DNA of 64,000 bases from Bacteroidales bacterium UBA4179 (GTDB lineage Bacteria > Bacteroidota > Bacteroidia > Bacteroidales > Dysgonomonadaceae), in contig DFUT01000030.1 in the NCBI GenBank assembly GCA_002381125.1, positions 27,856 through 91,855 of the forward strand, read 5' to 3'. Below are positions 53,888 to 62,394 of the stretch, in pieces; position 1 is the first letter of the stretch; every line of letters starts with the position of its first letter. Made by a program: the position numbers and the translations under genes. The notes beneath the pieces are model-generated. The model did no database searches and was not told the DNA's origin. It saw nothing but the letters and a program-made list of their open reading frames with translations.

Positions 53888-53930
53888 TTGATTGTATTTT
53901 TTATATCGCCTGTTTAAATAAATCAGTCTT

Positions 53931-55613
53931 CTACTCCAGATTTATCTTTATTTCTTCTTTATTGACTTCCGGGGTTATTTCTATATTTTCTTCCGGGAAG
54001 AAAGGTAATTGAATGTTTGATGTTCTGCTTCCCTTGATCTTGATCACTTTCCCGGGTTTGTTTTTGTCAAAATGAAGATTAACCCCTTTAAAATTTTTCA
54101 CATTATTCAATATATACGAAGGGCCTTCTTCGGCTATTACGGTAACATTTTCGAAAACAACATCTTTCGATTCGGAAAGCTCGGCACCATAGCGAGCGGT
54201 AATGAAAGCATTTTCTAAGCGGATATTCTCGATATTCATTTCAGGCAATCCATTAAAAAACAATGCTCTTCGAGCATTTCTCGATACAAGATCTTTAACA
54301 AAAATGTTTCTAAATACAGGAGTTTCCTCTGTTACGGGATAAAATTTCTCTTCATTTACACCTATATAACCTTCTTCCAATGCCTCAGAAGCAGATTTCC
54401 CTCCGTAAAAAAGATCAAACAAAAAAGAATCTGTTAAAATATTGAACATATAGATATCCGAGATATAGATGTTTTCCACTACCCCTCCACGTCCTCGGGT
54501 ACTTTTGAAACGTAACCCCACATCGGTTCCTAAAAACTGACAATTCCTTACTGATATGTTCCTTACTCCGCCCGACATTTCACTTCCTACTACAAACCCC
54601 CCGTGCCCTTGAAACACTTTGCAATTATCCACAATCACGTTTTCAGTAGGACGGCCGCGCAAACGACCTTGTTTATCTTTCCCCGATTTAATGCAAATGC
54701 CATCGTCGCCTACATCAAAAAGACTGTTAACGATAATGGAATTCACACACGATTCCAAATCAAGTCCGTCTCCGTTTTGAGCATAAGCAGGATTTCGTAC
54801 AAAAATTCCATCAATAATCACATTTTCGCACATCAGGGGATGAATATTCCAAGCAGGAGAATTTTCGAAAAGAACGCCTTGCAAATAAACATTTTCACAT
54901 TCAACGAAACTTACCATTACAGGACGTAAAAAATCTTTTATCTCTAGCCAATCCTCTTCTGACAAATTATTCGAAGGGACGTTCATGTCACTCATTTCAG
55001 CCCCTTTCAGTGCTCCTTCTGAAGGATACCAATAATTACCGTTCTTCACAATGCCACCCGAAGCCACCACTTTTTTCCAGTGACTTTCGGTAACTTTCGC
55101 TTTTTTTAAAGGGCGCCAGGCTTCTCCTGATCCATTAATTGAACCTTCTCCCGTGATAGCAACATTTTGAAGACCTCTCCCTGAAATAGGAGACTGACAA
55201 CGGCGGGTATCCAATCCTTCAAAAACCGTTTCAACAAGAGGATATAGATCAAAATCGGGAGAGAATAAAATTAAAGCTCCTTTCTCGAGATGTAAATTAA
55301 TGTTCGACCTAAATACAATAGGGCCTGTAAACCAAATACCTTTTGGTACAATTAACGTTCCTCCTCCTTTTTCTGAAAGGTGTTGCATAGCTTTTTCGAA
55401 AGCCTCCGTATTAAGGGTGATACCATCGGGTTTCCCCTCAAAATCTAGTAGGTTTACTCTATATTTCGGGAAAATAGGTATTTCGATTCTCGGCATCTCG
55501 AAGGACAGGTCTTCGTATAGATATTTATATTTGTAAGACAATTTATCCGCAGCGTTATGACTACAAGATAACATTAGGAACGCGAAAAAAAGTAGTACGA
55601 AATTTTGTTTCAT
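53931..55613 (-). CDS. GH28 polygalacturonase-family lipoprotein
   Basis: 560 residues from an ATG at 55613. A Met at 55646 lies inside the inverted repeat 55645-55695 and would bury the signal peptide. The chosen start gives lipobox L-M-L-S-C (Cys17). Beta-helix with the GH28 set: N-G-D-G-L-D (Asp282, Asp285), D-D-G (Asp303, Asp304) and G-H-G-G (His337). The K-S-G-K-D stretch follows at 309-313. It hydrolyses galacturonic-acid linkages in homogalacturonan or rhamnogalacturonan, probably exo-acting in view of the long inserted loops (residues 150-235). It is the first enzyme gene after the binding genes of segment A. Confidence 0.92.
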   Translation of the reverse strand: MKQNFVLLFFAFLMLSCSHNAADKLSYKYKYLYEDLSFEMPRIEIPIFPKYRVNLLDFEGKPDGITLNTEAFEKAMQHLSEKGGGTLIVPKGIWFTGPIVFRSNINLHLEKGALILFSPDFDLYPLVETVFEGLDTRRCQSPISGRGLQNVAITGEGSINGSGEAWRPLKKAKVTESHWKKVVASGGIVKNGNYWYPSEGALKGAEMSDMNVPSNNLSEEDWLEIKDFLRPVMVSFVECENVYLQGVLFENSPAWNIHPLMCENVIIDGIFVRNPAYAQNGDGLDLESCVNSIIVNSLFDVGDDGICIKSGKDKQGRLRGRPTENVIVDNCKVFQGHGGFVVGSEMSGGVRNISVRNCQFLGTDVGLRFKSTRGRGGVVENIYISDIYMFNILTDSFLFDLFYGGKSASEALEEGYIGVNEEKFYPVTEETPVFRNIFVKDLVSRNARRALFFNGLPEMNIENIRLENAFITARYGAELSESKDVVFENVTVIAEEGPSYILNNVKNFKGVNLHFDKNKPGKVIKIKGSRTSNIQLPFFPEENIEITPEVNKEEIKINLE

Positions 55614-55644
55614 TAGTTCATTTTTAAAAAATATTCTGTAAGAC

Positions 55645-55695
55645 ATAATCCGTTTAAATTAGTACCCAAGAAGAGGACAAATTTAAACGGATTAT
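55645..55695 (-). other. Intra-operon RNA hairpin between the beta-helix lipoprotein and GH28 genes
   Basis: A perfect 16-base inverted repeat, ATAATCCGTTTAAATT (55645-55660) against 55680-55695, with a 19-base loop. In the minus-strand message it starts 11 bases after the DUF4957/DUF5123 stop and ends 32 bases before the GH28 start. A run of T residues comes only about 12 bases after the stem, so termination would be weak at best; mRNA protection or processing is an equally good reading. Confidence 0.85.
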
Positions 55696-55705
55696 ATGTT
55701 TTTAG

Positions 55706-57262
55706 TTACTGTAACCAACGGGGATCACCTATGCCTTTAGCTTTCAGCAATTCGTTTGTTACGGTAAAATCGCCACCGGCAACATTCACAAACCCGGGAT
55801 TTTCGCTTGAAGCGGAATCATCAAAGATTAGTGATGACGTACTGCCGCCAGTAAACAGACCTGGAGCATTGAAGTAATTGTTATTTCCAAAAGTAGGAAT
55901 AGGTGTACTACTTTGATTCGAGAATATTGCCGTAGTTTCAGCAACAATATTATTCGTAAAGGAAATTTCAGTCCCCTTAAAGCGTACGTATAACAATCTT
56001 TTTCCACTGTTGGCAACTCCATACAATGTATTGTGGTCCACGAATATTTTTGATGTTATTCCCGGGAATGAAGAGGACTTGTCATCGTATCGTATTAAAT
56101 CACGTGCCAGGACACTGTTGTAGACAGTCGTGTTTGAGAGTGTAATTGTTTTGATAGCTCCTGCACGGGAATCCATAAAGTCGCCGCCGTTACACTCAAT
56201 ATTATAAATCAGACAATTATTAATGGTGATTGATTCTACTATGGAAGCAACATTCAAATAATAAATCCCCTTTACGTAGTTTTTAATGTCACATCCGTCT
56301 ATCCTCAAATTTCCATAATTTACACCTGCCGTATTAAAAACGACAGATTGATTACCGTCGGCCAATCCTGTTCCGTCAAGCGTGACATCTTTCAACAGTA
56401 AAGCAGCTCCGTCTTCAAGTGATATGTACCCGTTCAGTATCGGTTTATCATACGGATACACACCTTTGATTTCGATACTCTTATTAACTAAAAATTTACT
56501 TGCATCCCCATATGTTCCAGGGAAGAGAGCGAAGGCATCACCGTCGTTGGCAGCGGCCAGCAGGGCGAGGAAGTCATCTTCCGGATGAACGGCAATGGCG
56601 TTACCGATGTCAACCAATGTCATAAACTCCAGGATACCCCTGGTCTTTGCCCCATTTTTCAGGGTGACTGTATAGTTGGTCTCACCAGTAAGCCCTTCGA
56701 TGGTAGCGCTACCGGCGGCAATCTCATCGGCAGTAACAGTGTGCACAATGCCTCCCGGTTCGATTTGGATGCTGGTCAGTGTTCTGCCAGGTATCCAGCG
56801 CAGGGTAACCGCCGTGGCCTCCACATCTCCATCCTGGAAGGGAAGGAAGATGTTCTCTGTTCCAGTCTTGAAGGTGACGCCACTCCATTTCGATTCGGTT
56901 TTTCCTGCAGCCACAGCTTTTATACGCACTGAGTACTGCGTGTCGCCATCCAGTTCACGGATGTAGAAGGGAAGCTGATCACCTGTCACGTCGTTATAAG
57001 TTCTCACCGGCGTACCAACAAAGGTGAGGCTGTCGTCGGCAAACACCTCCAGGGAGTAGGACTCCGCATCGTCGTTAAGGCCCCAGGTCAGCCGTACGTC
57101 GGTACGGTTGATCACGACCGCTTCAATCTTAATGGGAGAGAAGAGTCTATCGTAATCGATCGAAGTAAGCTCTTCCGCTCTATCGTCTGTACAGCTGAAA
57201 TTAAAAATAGCTATTGCTGAGAGAGCGTATAGAATGATATATTTTTTTCGTCTCATTTTCAT
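55706..57262 (-). CDS. DUF4957/DUF5123-type beta-helix lipoprotein with fibronectin-like N-terminus
   Basis: 518 residues with lipobox F-N-F-S-C (Cys24). Two fibronectin-III-like domains (about 42-132 and 137-215: V-R-L-T-W-G-L-N-D-D-A-E-S-Y-S-L; V-T-L-R-W-I-P-G) lead into a right-handed beta-helix (about 220-518) of the DUF4957/DUF5123 type found next to susD in pectin PULs. It is probably a surface pectin-binding protein, since no catalytic set is visible. The first about 245 codons are GC-rich like susC/susD upstream; the rest (below about 56,515) is AT-rich. The gene therefore looks like a recombinant of two alleles. Start: Met1 at 57262 or Met3 at 57256. Confidence 0.8.
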   Translation of the reverse strand: MKMRRKKYIILYALSAIAIFNFSCTDDRAEELTSIDYDRLFSPIKIEAVVINRTDVRLTWGLNDDAESYSLEVFADDSLTFVGTPVRTYNDVTGDQLPFYIRELDGDTQYSVRIKAVAAGKTESKWSGVTFKTGTENIFLPFQDGDVEATAVTLRWIPGRTLTSIQIEPGGIVHTVTADEIAAGSATIEGLTGETNYTVTLKNGAKTRGILEFMTLVDIGNAIAVHPEDDFLALLAAANDGDAFALFPGTYGDASKFLVNKSIEIKGVYPYDKPILNGYISLEDGAALLLKDVTLDGTGLADGNQSVVFNTAGVNYGNLRIDGCDIKNYVKGIYYLNVASIVESITINNCLIYNIECNGGDFMDSRAGAIKTITLSNTTVYNSVLARDLIRYDDKSSSFPGITSKIFVDHNTLYGVANSGKRLLYVRFKGTEISFTNNIVAETTAIFSNQSSTPIPTFGNNNYFNAPGLFTGGSTSSLIFDDSASSENPGFVNVAGGDFTVTNELLKAKGIGDPRWLQ

Positions 57263-57266
57263 TTTA

Positions 57267-59033
57267 TTAGTTTGTTAGTTGTCCGTTACTGCTGTCGATG
57301 AAGGTTTGCCAGATAGGCCAGAACTGATTCTGATCAGGATCGTTCTGGTAAAGGGCGTTGATCAGTTCCAGTGTCAGGTCGTTCGGGTCGAACCAGGTGG
57401 TGCTCCCTTCATAGCCGAGACTGGCACCGATCTCATCGCTGTCTCCGTGATTCAGACCATAGATAATCAGCGTTTCATTGTCATCTGCAATCTTGTAATA
57501 TAATTTTTTAGGAAGATCGGCATAAGGCCCTTCCCGGTTAATCAGTTGTGTCATCTTCATCTTGGCTTCATCCAGCTTGGCCTTGAGCAAGTTCCATCGG
57601 ATCAGGTCGGCTTTGCGAAGACTTTCTCCGGCAAACTCCAGCGCACGCTGGTCGACGATCGCATTGAAGAAGGCATCCTTGCTTGCGGTAGCCTGCGACA
57701 TGTAGGCGGTTACCTTCGCTGCCGGCAGTGCCCTGTCGAGGATGGGCTTCAGGTAAGGTGCCGCCGCTGCGGGACCGTCCAGCTCGTTGATTGCCTCAGC
57801 AGCCATAAGGTATACATCGGCCAGACGCATGTATTGCCAGTTGATGCCGTCGTCGTTTGTAGAGGTAACGTAGCGATTCATCCATTCATAGCGTAATTTG
57901 CCGAAGCACCAGTTGTCGATACTGCGGAGCTGCTGACGACTCGGGTTGGAATTTGACCATTCGTAGGGTACGCAGGTGATGTCTCGCCGCAGGTCCTCCA
58001 CATCATAGTCGTAGAAGAGATGGGGCAGGGGACCGTTCACGCCTCCCTTGTTCTGTCCCGTGTACTGGTCGACGGCCCTATGTCGAACGCCCAACGTGTA
58101 TAGTACGCGTCCGCGGCTGGCAGAAAAGGGTATCTCCCAAAGTGATTCTTTACCGGCAGTCACATCATCCTGGCAGAGCAGCCGAAAGTTCTGTTCGAAG
58201 GGGCCCAGCGTGTTAGAACCCTGTCGGATCACATCGAGGGTCTTCTCCTTCGCCAGCGCGTACATCTTGTCGGCACTCAGCTCCGGATCAGTGCTGCGAC
58301 GCACGCCGTCTGCCCGCTGCGAGTAGCCGCCGGCATAGAGGGCGATGCGTGCCATCAACCCCTTCACAAAAGCCTTGTTAACACGCTCGGTGCTGGTGGT
58401 AACATCGGTCTCGTTGGGCCATGCCACAAGTTCCTCTGCTTCATCCAGATCGGCCAATAGTTGTTTGTAGATAAGGTCACGATCGCTGCGCGGCAGGTAG
58501 AGCGTTTCGGTGGTGATCGGCTCAAAGCGTGCCGGGACATCGCCCCACGCCTTCACTAGGTCGAGGTAGATCACTGCACGCAGGGTAAGAGCTTCGCCCA
58601 GCAGTTGTGCCATGCGGGGATTCTCATCCACCTTGCCATAGTTGCGTAACCCTTCAATGGCCTTGTTGGCCCTTTCGATTCCTTCGTAGAACTTGGCCCA
58701 AGCATTGTTGTCGGTGTTCATCAGCGTGTTGGTGGGAGAGGCGGCATAGGTGACCAGTTCATTCTTACCAGCGTCGTTCAGCTGGGTGGGATTGATGCCG
58801 TTGAGCCACTCCACATCGCTGTTGATACCATAGTAAGGGAGATAGCGTCCTCGGTAGGAGTTGGTCTCTCCAAAAGATTGGTGGATGCCCATCACCGCTC
58901 CCTCGGCCAGTGCCTCGATGGAGAAGATTACCGATCCTTCAGCTGCCGATTGGGAGGGGGCATCCAGGTCGCAGGAGCTGAAGAAGAGTCCGAATGTCAG
59001 AAGAATCAGACAGAGATTTGTTATTTTTTTCAT
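57267..59033 (-). CDS. SusD/RagB-family lipoprotein (pectin segment A)
   Basis: 588 residues from an ATG at 59033. The frame runs on to a Met at 59132, but only the chosen start gives a lipoprotein signal (M-K-K-I-T-N-L-C-L-I-L-L, lipobox F-F-S-S-C). Mature start D-L-D-A-P-S-Q-S. SusD helices: L-T-L-R-A-V-I-Y-L-D-L-V-K-A-W-G-D-V-P and R-A-L-E-F-A-G-E-S-L-R-K-A-D-L-I-R-W. The whole gene is much richer in G+C than its neighbours (a sampled 60-base line is 55%). It partners the SusC upstream and precedes the beta-helix lipoprotein by 4 bases. Confidence 0.93.
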   Translation of the reverse strand: MKKITNLCLILLTFGLFFSSCDLDAPSQSAAEGSVIFSIEALAEGAVMGIHQSFGETNSYRGRYLPYYGINSDVEWLNGINPTQLNDAGKNELVTYAASPTNTLMNTDNNAWAKFYEGIERANKAIEGLRNYGKVDENPRMAQLLGEALTLRAVIYLDLVKAWGDVPARFEPITTETLYLPRSDRDLIYKQLLADLDEAEELVAWPNETDVTTSTERVNKAFVKGLMARIALYAGGYSQRADGVRRSTDPELSADKMYALAKEKTLDVIRQGSNTLGPFEQNFRLLCQDDVTAGKESLWEIPFSASRGRVLYTLGVRHRAVDQYTGQNKGGVNGPLPHLFYDYDVEDLRRDITCVPYEWSNSNPSRQQLRSIDNWCFGKLRYEWMNRYVTSTNDDGINWQYMRLADVYLMAAEAINELDGPAAAAPYLKPILDRALPAAKVTAYMSQATASKDAFFNAIVDQRALEFAGESLRKADLIRWNLLKAKLDEAKMKMTQLINREGPYADLPKKLYYKIADDNETLIIYGLNHGDSDEIGASLGYEGSTTWFDPNDLTLELINALYQNDPDQNQFWPIWQTFIDSSNGQLTN

Positions 59034-59141
59034 ATGATTAAAACGATTTATTTTCAAATGTGTCATATGCAACTTGCAATTAGTCATCCACTTGTGTGAG
59101 AAAGGTTTATTTGTCGGTTTCATTTTGATCATCTTTGAGGG

Positions 59142-62100
59142 TTAAAAATTCAGGTTCACACCAAATACAAGCTGACGGCTTCTCGGATAGGCGGAGTAAT
59201 CGACACCCGGTGAAAGGTTGGTCCTTCTGATTGTCGATACTTCGGGATCGTAGCCGCTATAGTTGGTCCAGAGAGCTACATTGTAGCCGGTCACATAGAA
59301 ACGCAGACTCTCAATGCTGGCCTTGTTCAACAGGCTCGTCGGGAGAGTATAGCCCAGCGTGAGGGTGTTGAGACGCAGGAAGCTGCCATCTTCCACTGCC
59401 CAGTCGCTGAAGATCATACGAGAGGTGTGTGGCGACCACATGGTGGTGTTGGCATTCATGGCAGCCAGTTCTGCGGGATCATTACTGATGGTGCCGTCTT
59501 CGCGCAGGTTGGTCCACCGCTTGCCCGTCTCCATGGTAGTGATCATGTTGCGGAACTGGTACTTCCCGGTGTGGGAGAACTCGATCTTATTGGCGTTGTA
59601 GATGTCGTTCCCATAGCTCCAGTTGAAAGCTGCAGCAAGGTCGAAACCATGGAAGGTAGCGTTGAGGGTGAACCCGCCGGTGTGCACCGGGTTGGCATCG
59701 CCGATGATCTCCCGGTCTTCCACATCAATGACACCATTACCATCCAGGTCTTTCAGTTTCATGGATCCCGGGCGAATGTTGCCTACCACGCCAGAGGCGT
59801 TGGCAACACCTTCCTTGAGATTCCAGCTGTTGGCTGTTTCGTCGTAACCAGTGAAATCATCCACTTCATAGCGGCCGTCGGAACGATAGCCAAACATCTG
59901 CCCCACGGCCCCCCCCCTGGCGATCCAGTAGTCATAGCCGATCTCTGAGGAAGCCCAGTAGGTCTCATACCCAAAGTCGTTCATGATACCCAGGCTCTGA
60001 ATCTCGGTCTTATTGAAACCGATGTTGCCACTGAAGCTGAGGGTAAAGTTCTTCCTGTTCACGGCATACCAGTTAAGCGTTGCCTCGATCCCCTGGTTCT
60101 GGTTATCACCCATATTGCGGTACTGTGTGTCGTAACCAGTACCGGCCACGGGGAACTCAATTAGCAGGTCACTGGTAGTGTTACGGTAGGCTTCCAGTGT
60201 TCCGCTCAGGCGTCCGCCCAGCAGGGAGAAGTCGAGTCCGATGTTGCGGGTGATAGTGGTTTCCCATTTCAGGTCGGGGTTGGCCATCGTCTTAGACGGT
60301 GCCCAATAGTTGGAAAAACCGTTTATCCAGGAAGTAGCTTTCGATTCAAACATTTGCACCAGCTGACCAGAAGGGATGTTGTTATTTCCGGCGGTACCAA
60401 AACTGGCACGCAACTTCAGATCTTCAAGCCATCCCTTGGTTCCCTCCATGAAGGGTTCGGAGGAGATGCGCCAGGCAGCGGCTGCAGAGGGGAAGTAACC
60501 CCATCTGTTCTCCTTGCTGAACTTGGAGGAGGCATCGGCACGGAAGGTGGCGCTCAACAGGTACTTGCTCTGATAATCATAGTTGAGACGACCAAAGAAG
60601 GAAAGAAGCTTGTCATCCTCGTTGTAATAGTTGTCGATGGTGTAAGGTACGCCCTGCGAAGAGAGCCTCCAGGCATCCTTGGCAGTAAAAGTTGCGGGGA
60701 AGCCATGAACCTCATCGGTAAGGGTGTTTCCCTTGCGGATGATGTACTCGTGACCCGCCATCATGTTCAGGCTGTGGTCTTCACTGAGGTACTTCCTGAA
60801 ATCGTAATTGATCGTATTGGTGTTTCTCATCGCCTGTCGCTCCCTGTTCACCAGGCGGATGGCCGGCTTTCCCTGATTGTCGACCGATGGGTAGTTCTTG
60901 ATATAATAGGTGGTCAGCCCCCAGTAGCGCTGATCGCCGTCGTCCTGGTGATCCATGCCTACCTCGGAGCGCAGCTTCAGGTTGTCGATCACCTCCCAGG
61001 TGGCGCTGCCCGCCATGTTGAGCCGCTTTTGTGACTTTTCGCGTGCGTTGTCACTGATAGAAACCAGCGGGTTGTAGAGGTTACCCAGCTCATCATCTGA
61101 ACTCCCGGCCGTGGCATCGAGGTTCTTCAATGGAATGGGGGTATAAATCACCGAATATTTGAGCCGCTTGTCGGTGTCGAGCGTGCTGGTTGCATCGTTG
61201 GTACCACCGCCATTGATCTTAGTGTCGGTGTAGCGCACCGAGAAATCGAGAGAGATGCGATCAGTAGCCTTGTTGTTCAGCTTCAGGCTCACGCTGTTTC
61301 GCTTGTAGTCGGATTCTTCCATGATCGCCTTGTCAGAGAGATGGGAGAAGTTGAAGGCGTAGGTCATTTTGTCACTTCCGCCGTTGAGGCTCAGGCTGTG
61401 GTTCATGGAGTTGCCGAGACGTCCGAAGGTGAGTTCCTGCCAGTCGTTGTATGGAACGTTACGGTAGAGATCTAAATCCTGGTAGTTACCGAAGAAGGAG
61501 ACGTAGTCCTTAATGGCGTCGTTACCTTTGAGCGCTGCCAGCTCATATTGCCATGTTGCATAATCGTAGGGAGAGAGTACATCCAGCGTTTTGGCAATCT
61601 TTTTAACTCCAAAATAGGCATTGTAGCTGAGCCGTAGCTTGCCTGCCTGTCCTGACTTGGTGGTGACAATTACCACACCATTGGCACCGCGCGATCCGTA
61701 GATGGCGGTAGAAGAGGCATCTTTCAGCACGTCAATCGATTCGATGTCTGTTGGTGGAATGTCGGAGATGGTGCTCACAGGGAAACCATCCACAATAAAC
61801 AGGGGATCGTTGCTTTGTGTGATGGAGCCGCCCCCACGTACACGGATTCGCATCTCAGCATCTGGCGAACCCTCCGTGGTGATAACCTGCACACCGGCCA
61901 TCTTGCCGGTGATCGCCTCCACGGCAGAGGCAACCGGCACGGCGGCCAGTGTCTCGGCATTTACAGACGATACCGAGCCGGTGAGGTCTCGTTTTCTCAT
62001 GGTGCCGTAACCGATCACCACCACCTCATCCAGGTTGGAGACATCTTCTTCCATGGTAATATCTATTGTATTACCGGTAATAGGAACCTCTACAGTTTTC

Positions 62101-62327
62101 ATTCCAAGATATGAAATTTGCAGTGTTCGTGCCGATTGAGGAATTTTTAGCATAAATTTTCCCTCTATATCGGTAACCGTACCAATCGTAGTGCCTTTTA
62201 CTATCACATTAGCTCCTATTACAGGCTCATCATGAATGTCTTTAACGACACCCGAGATGGTCTTCTCCTGAGCAAAGGCACCTAACACACAAAAAAACAT
62301 TAGAAAAAAACTAATGGTGAATTTCAT
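59142..62327 (-). CDS. SusC/RagA-family TonB-dependent transporter (pectin segment A)
   Basis: 1061 residues from an ATG at 62327, where the signal peptide (M-K-F-T-I-S-F-F-L-M-F-F-C-V-L-G-A-F-A-Q) starts; a Met seven codons earlier is less likely. Carboxypeptidase-like domain (I-S-G-V-V-K-D-I-H-D), V-V-I-G-Y-G-T-M-R-K-R-D-L-T-G, plug with D-V-L-K-D-A-S-S-T-A-I-Y-G-S-R-G, barrel ending L-V-F-G-V-N-L-N-F. No STN domain. The first about 95 codons are AT-rich like the PL1 gene. From the V-V-V-I-G-Y-G-T region on, the gene switches abruptly to a GC-rich composition, suggesting recombination at that conserved motif. It imports pectin oligosaccharides with SusD. Confidence 0.94.
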   Translation of the reverse strand: MKFTISFFLMFFCVLGAFAQEKTISGVVKDIHDEPVIGANVIVKGTTIGTVTDIEGKFMLKIPQSARTLQISYLGMKTVEVPITGNTIDITMEEDVSNLDEVVVIGYGTMRKRDLTGSVSSVNAETLAAVPVASAVEAITGKMAGVQVITTEGSPDAEMRIRVRGGGSITQSNDPLFIVDGFPVSTISDIPPTDIESIDVLKDASSTAIYGSRGANGVVIVTTKSGQAGKLRLSYNAYFGVKKIAKTLDVLSPYDYATWQYELAALKGNDAIKDYVSFFGNYQDLDLYRNVPYNDWQELTFGRLGNSMNHSLSLNGGSDKMTYAFNFSHLSDKAIMEESDYKRNSVSLKLNNKATDRISLDFSVRYTDTKINGGGTNDATSTLDTDKRLKYSVIYTPIPLKNLDATAGSSDDELGNLYNPLVSISDNAREKSQKRLNMAGSATWEVIDNLKLRSEVGMDHQDDGDQRYWGLTTYYIKNYPSVDNQGKPAIRLVNRERQAMRNTNTINYDFRKYLSEDHSLNMMAGHEYIIRKGNTLTDEVHGFPATFTAKDAWRLSSQGVPYTIDNYYNEDDKLLSFFGRLNYDYQSKYLLSATFRADASSKFSKENRWGYFPSAAAAWRISSEPFMEGTKGWLEDLKLRASFGTAGNNNIPSGQLVQMFESKATSWINGFSNYWAPSKTMANPDLKWETTITRNIGLDFSLLGGRLSGTLEAYRNTTSDLLIEFPVAGTGYDTQYRNMGDNQNQGIEATLNWYAVNRKNFTLSFSGNIGFNKTEIQSLGIMNDFGYETYWASSEIGYDYWIARGGAVGQMFGYRSDGRYEVDDFTGYDETANSWNLKEGVANASGVVGNIRPGSMKLKDLDGNGVIDVEDREIIGDANPVHTGGFTLNATFHGFDLAAAFNWSYGNDIYNANKIEFSHTGKYQFRNMITTMETGKRWTNLREDGTISNDPAELAAMNANTTMWSPHTSRMIFSDWAVEDGSFLRLNTLTLGYTLPTSLLNKASIESLRFYVTGYNVALWTNYSGYDPEVSTIRRTNLSPGVDYSAYPRSRQLVFGVNLNF

Positions 62328-62394
62328 TTTTGCATTTAAATCATTCATAATTTCATTTTTAAAGTTATAATTTATCGGTTAGTAAATCATCTTG

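Noticed and set aside
60354..61034. Long plus-strand open frame (226 codons) inside susC of segment A
   Set aside because: Stop codons are rarer there because the block is GC-rich; susC on the minus strand explains the sequence.
56515..62050. GC-rich block as an integrated mobile element
   Set aside because: No integrase, transposase, att-like repeats or tRNA at the edges, and both edges are in-frame within genes. Homologous exchange fits better.
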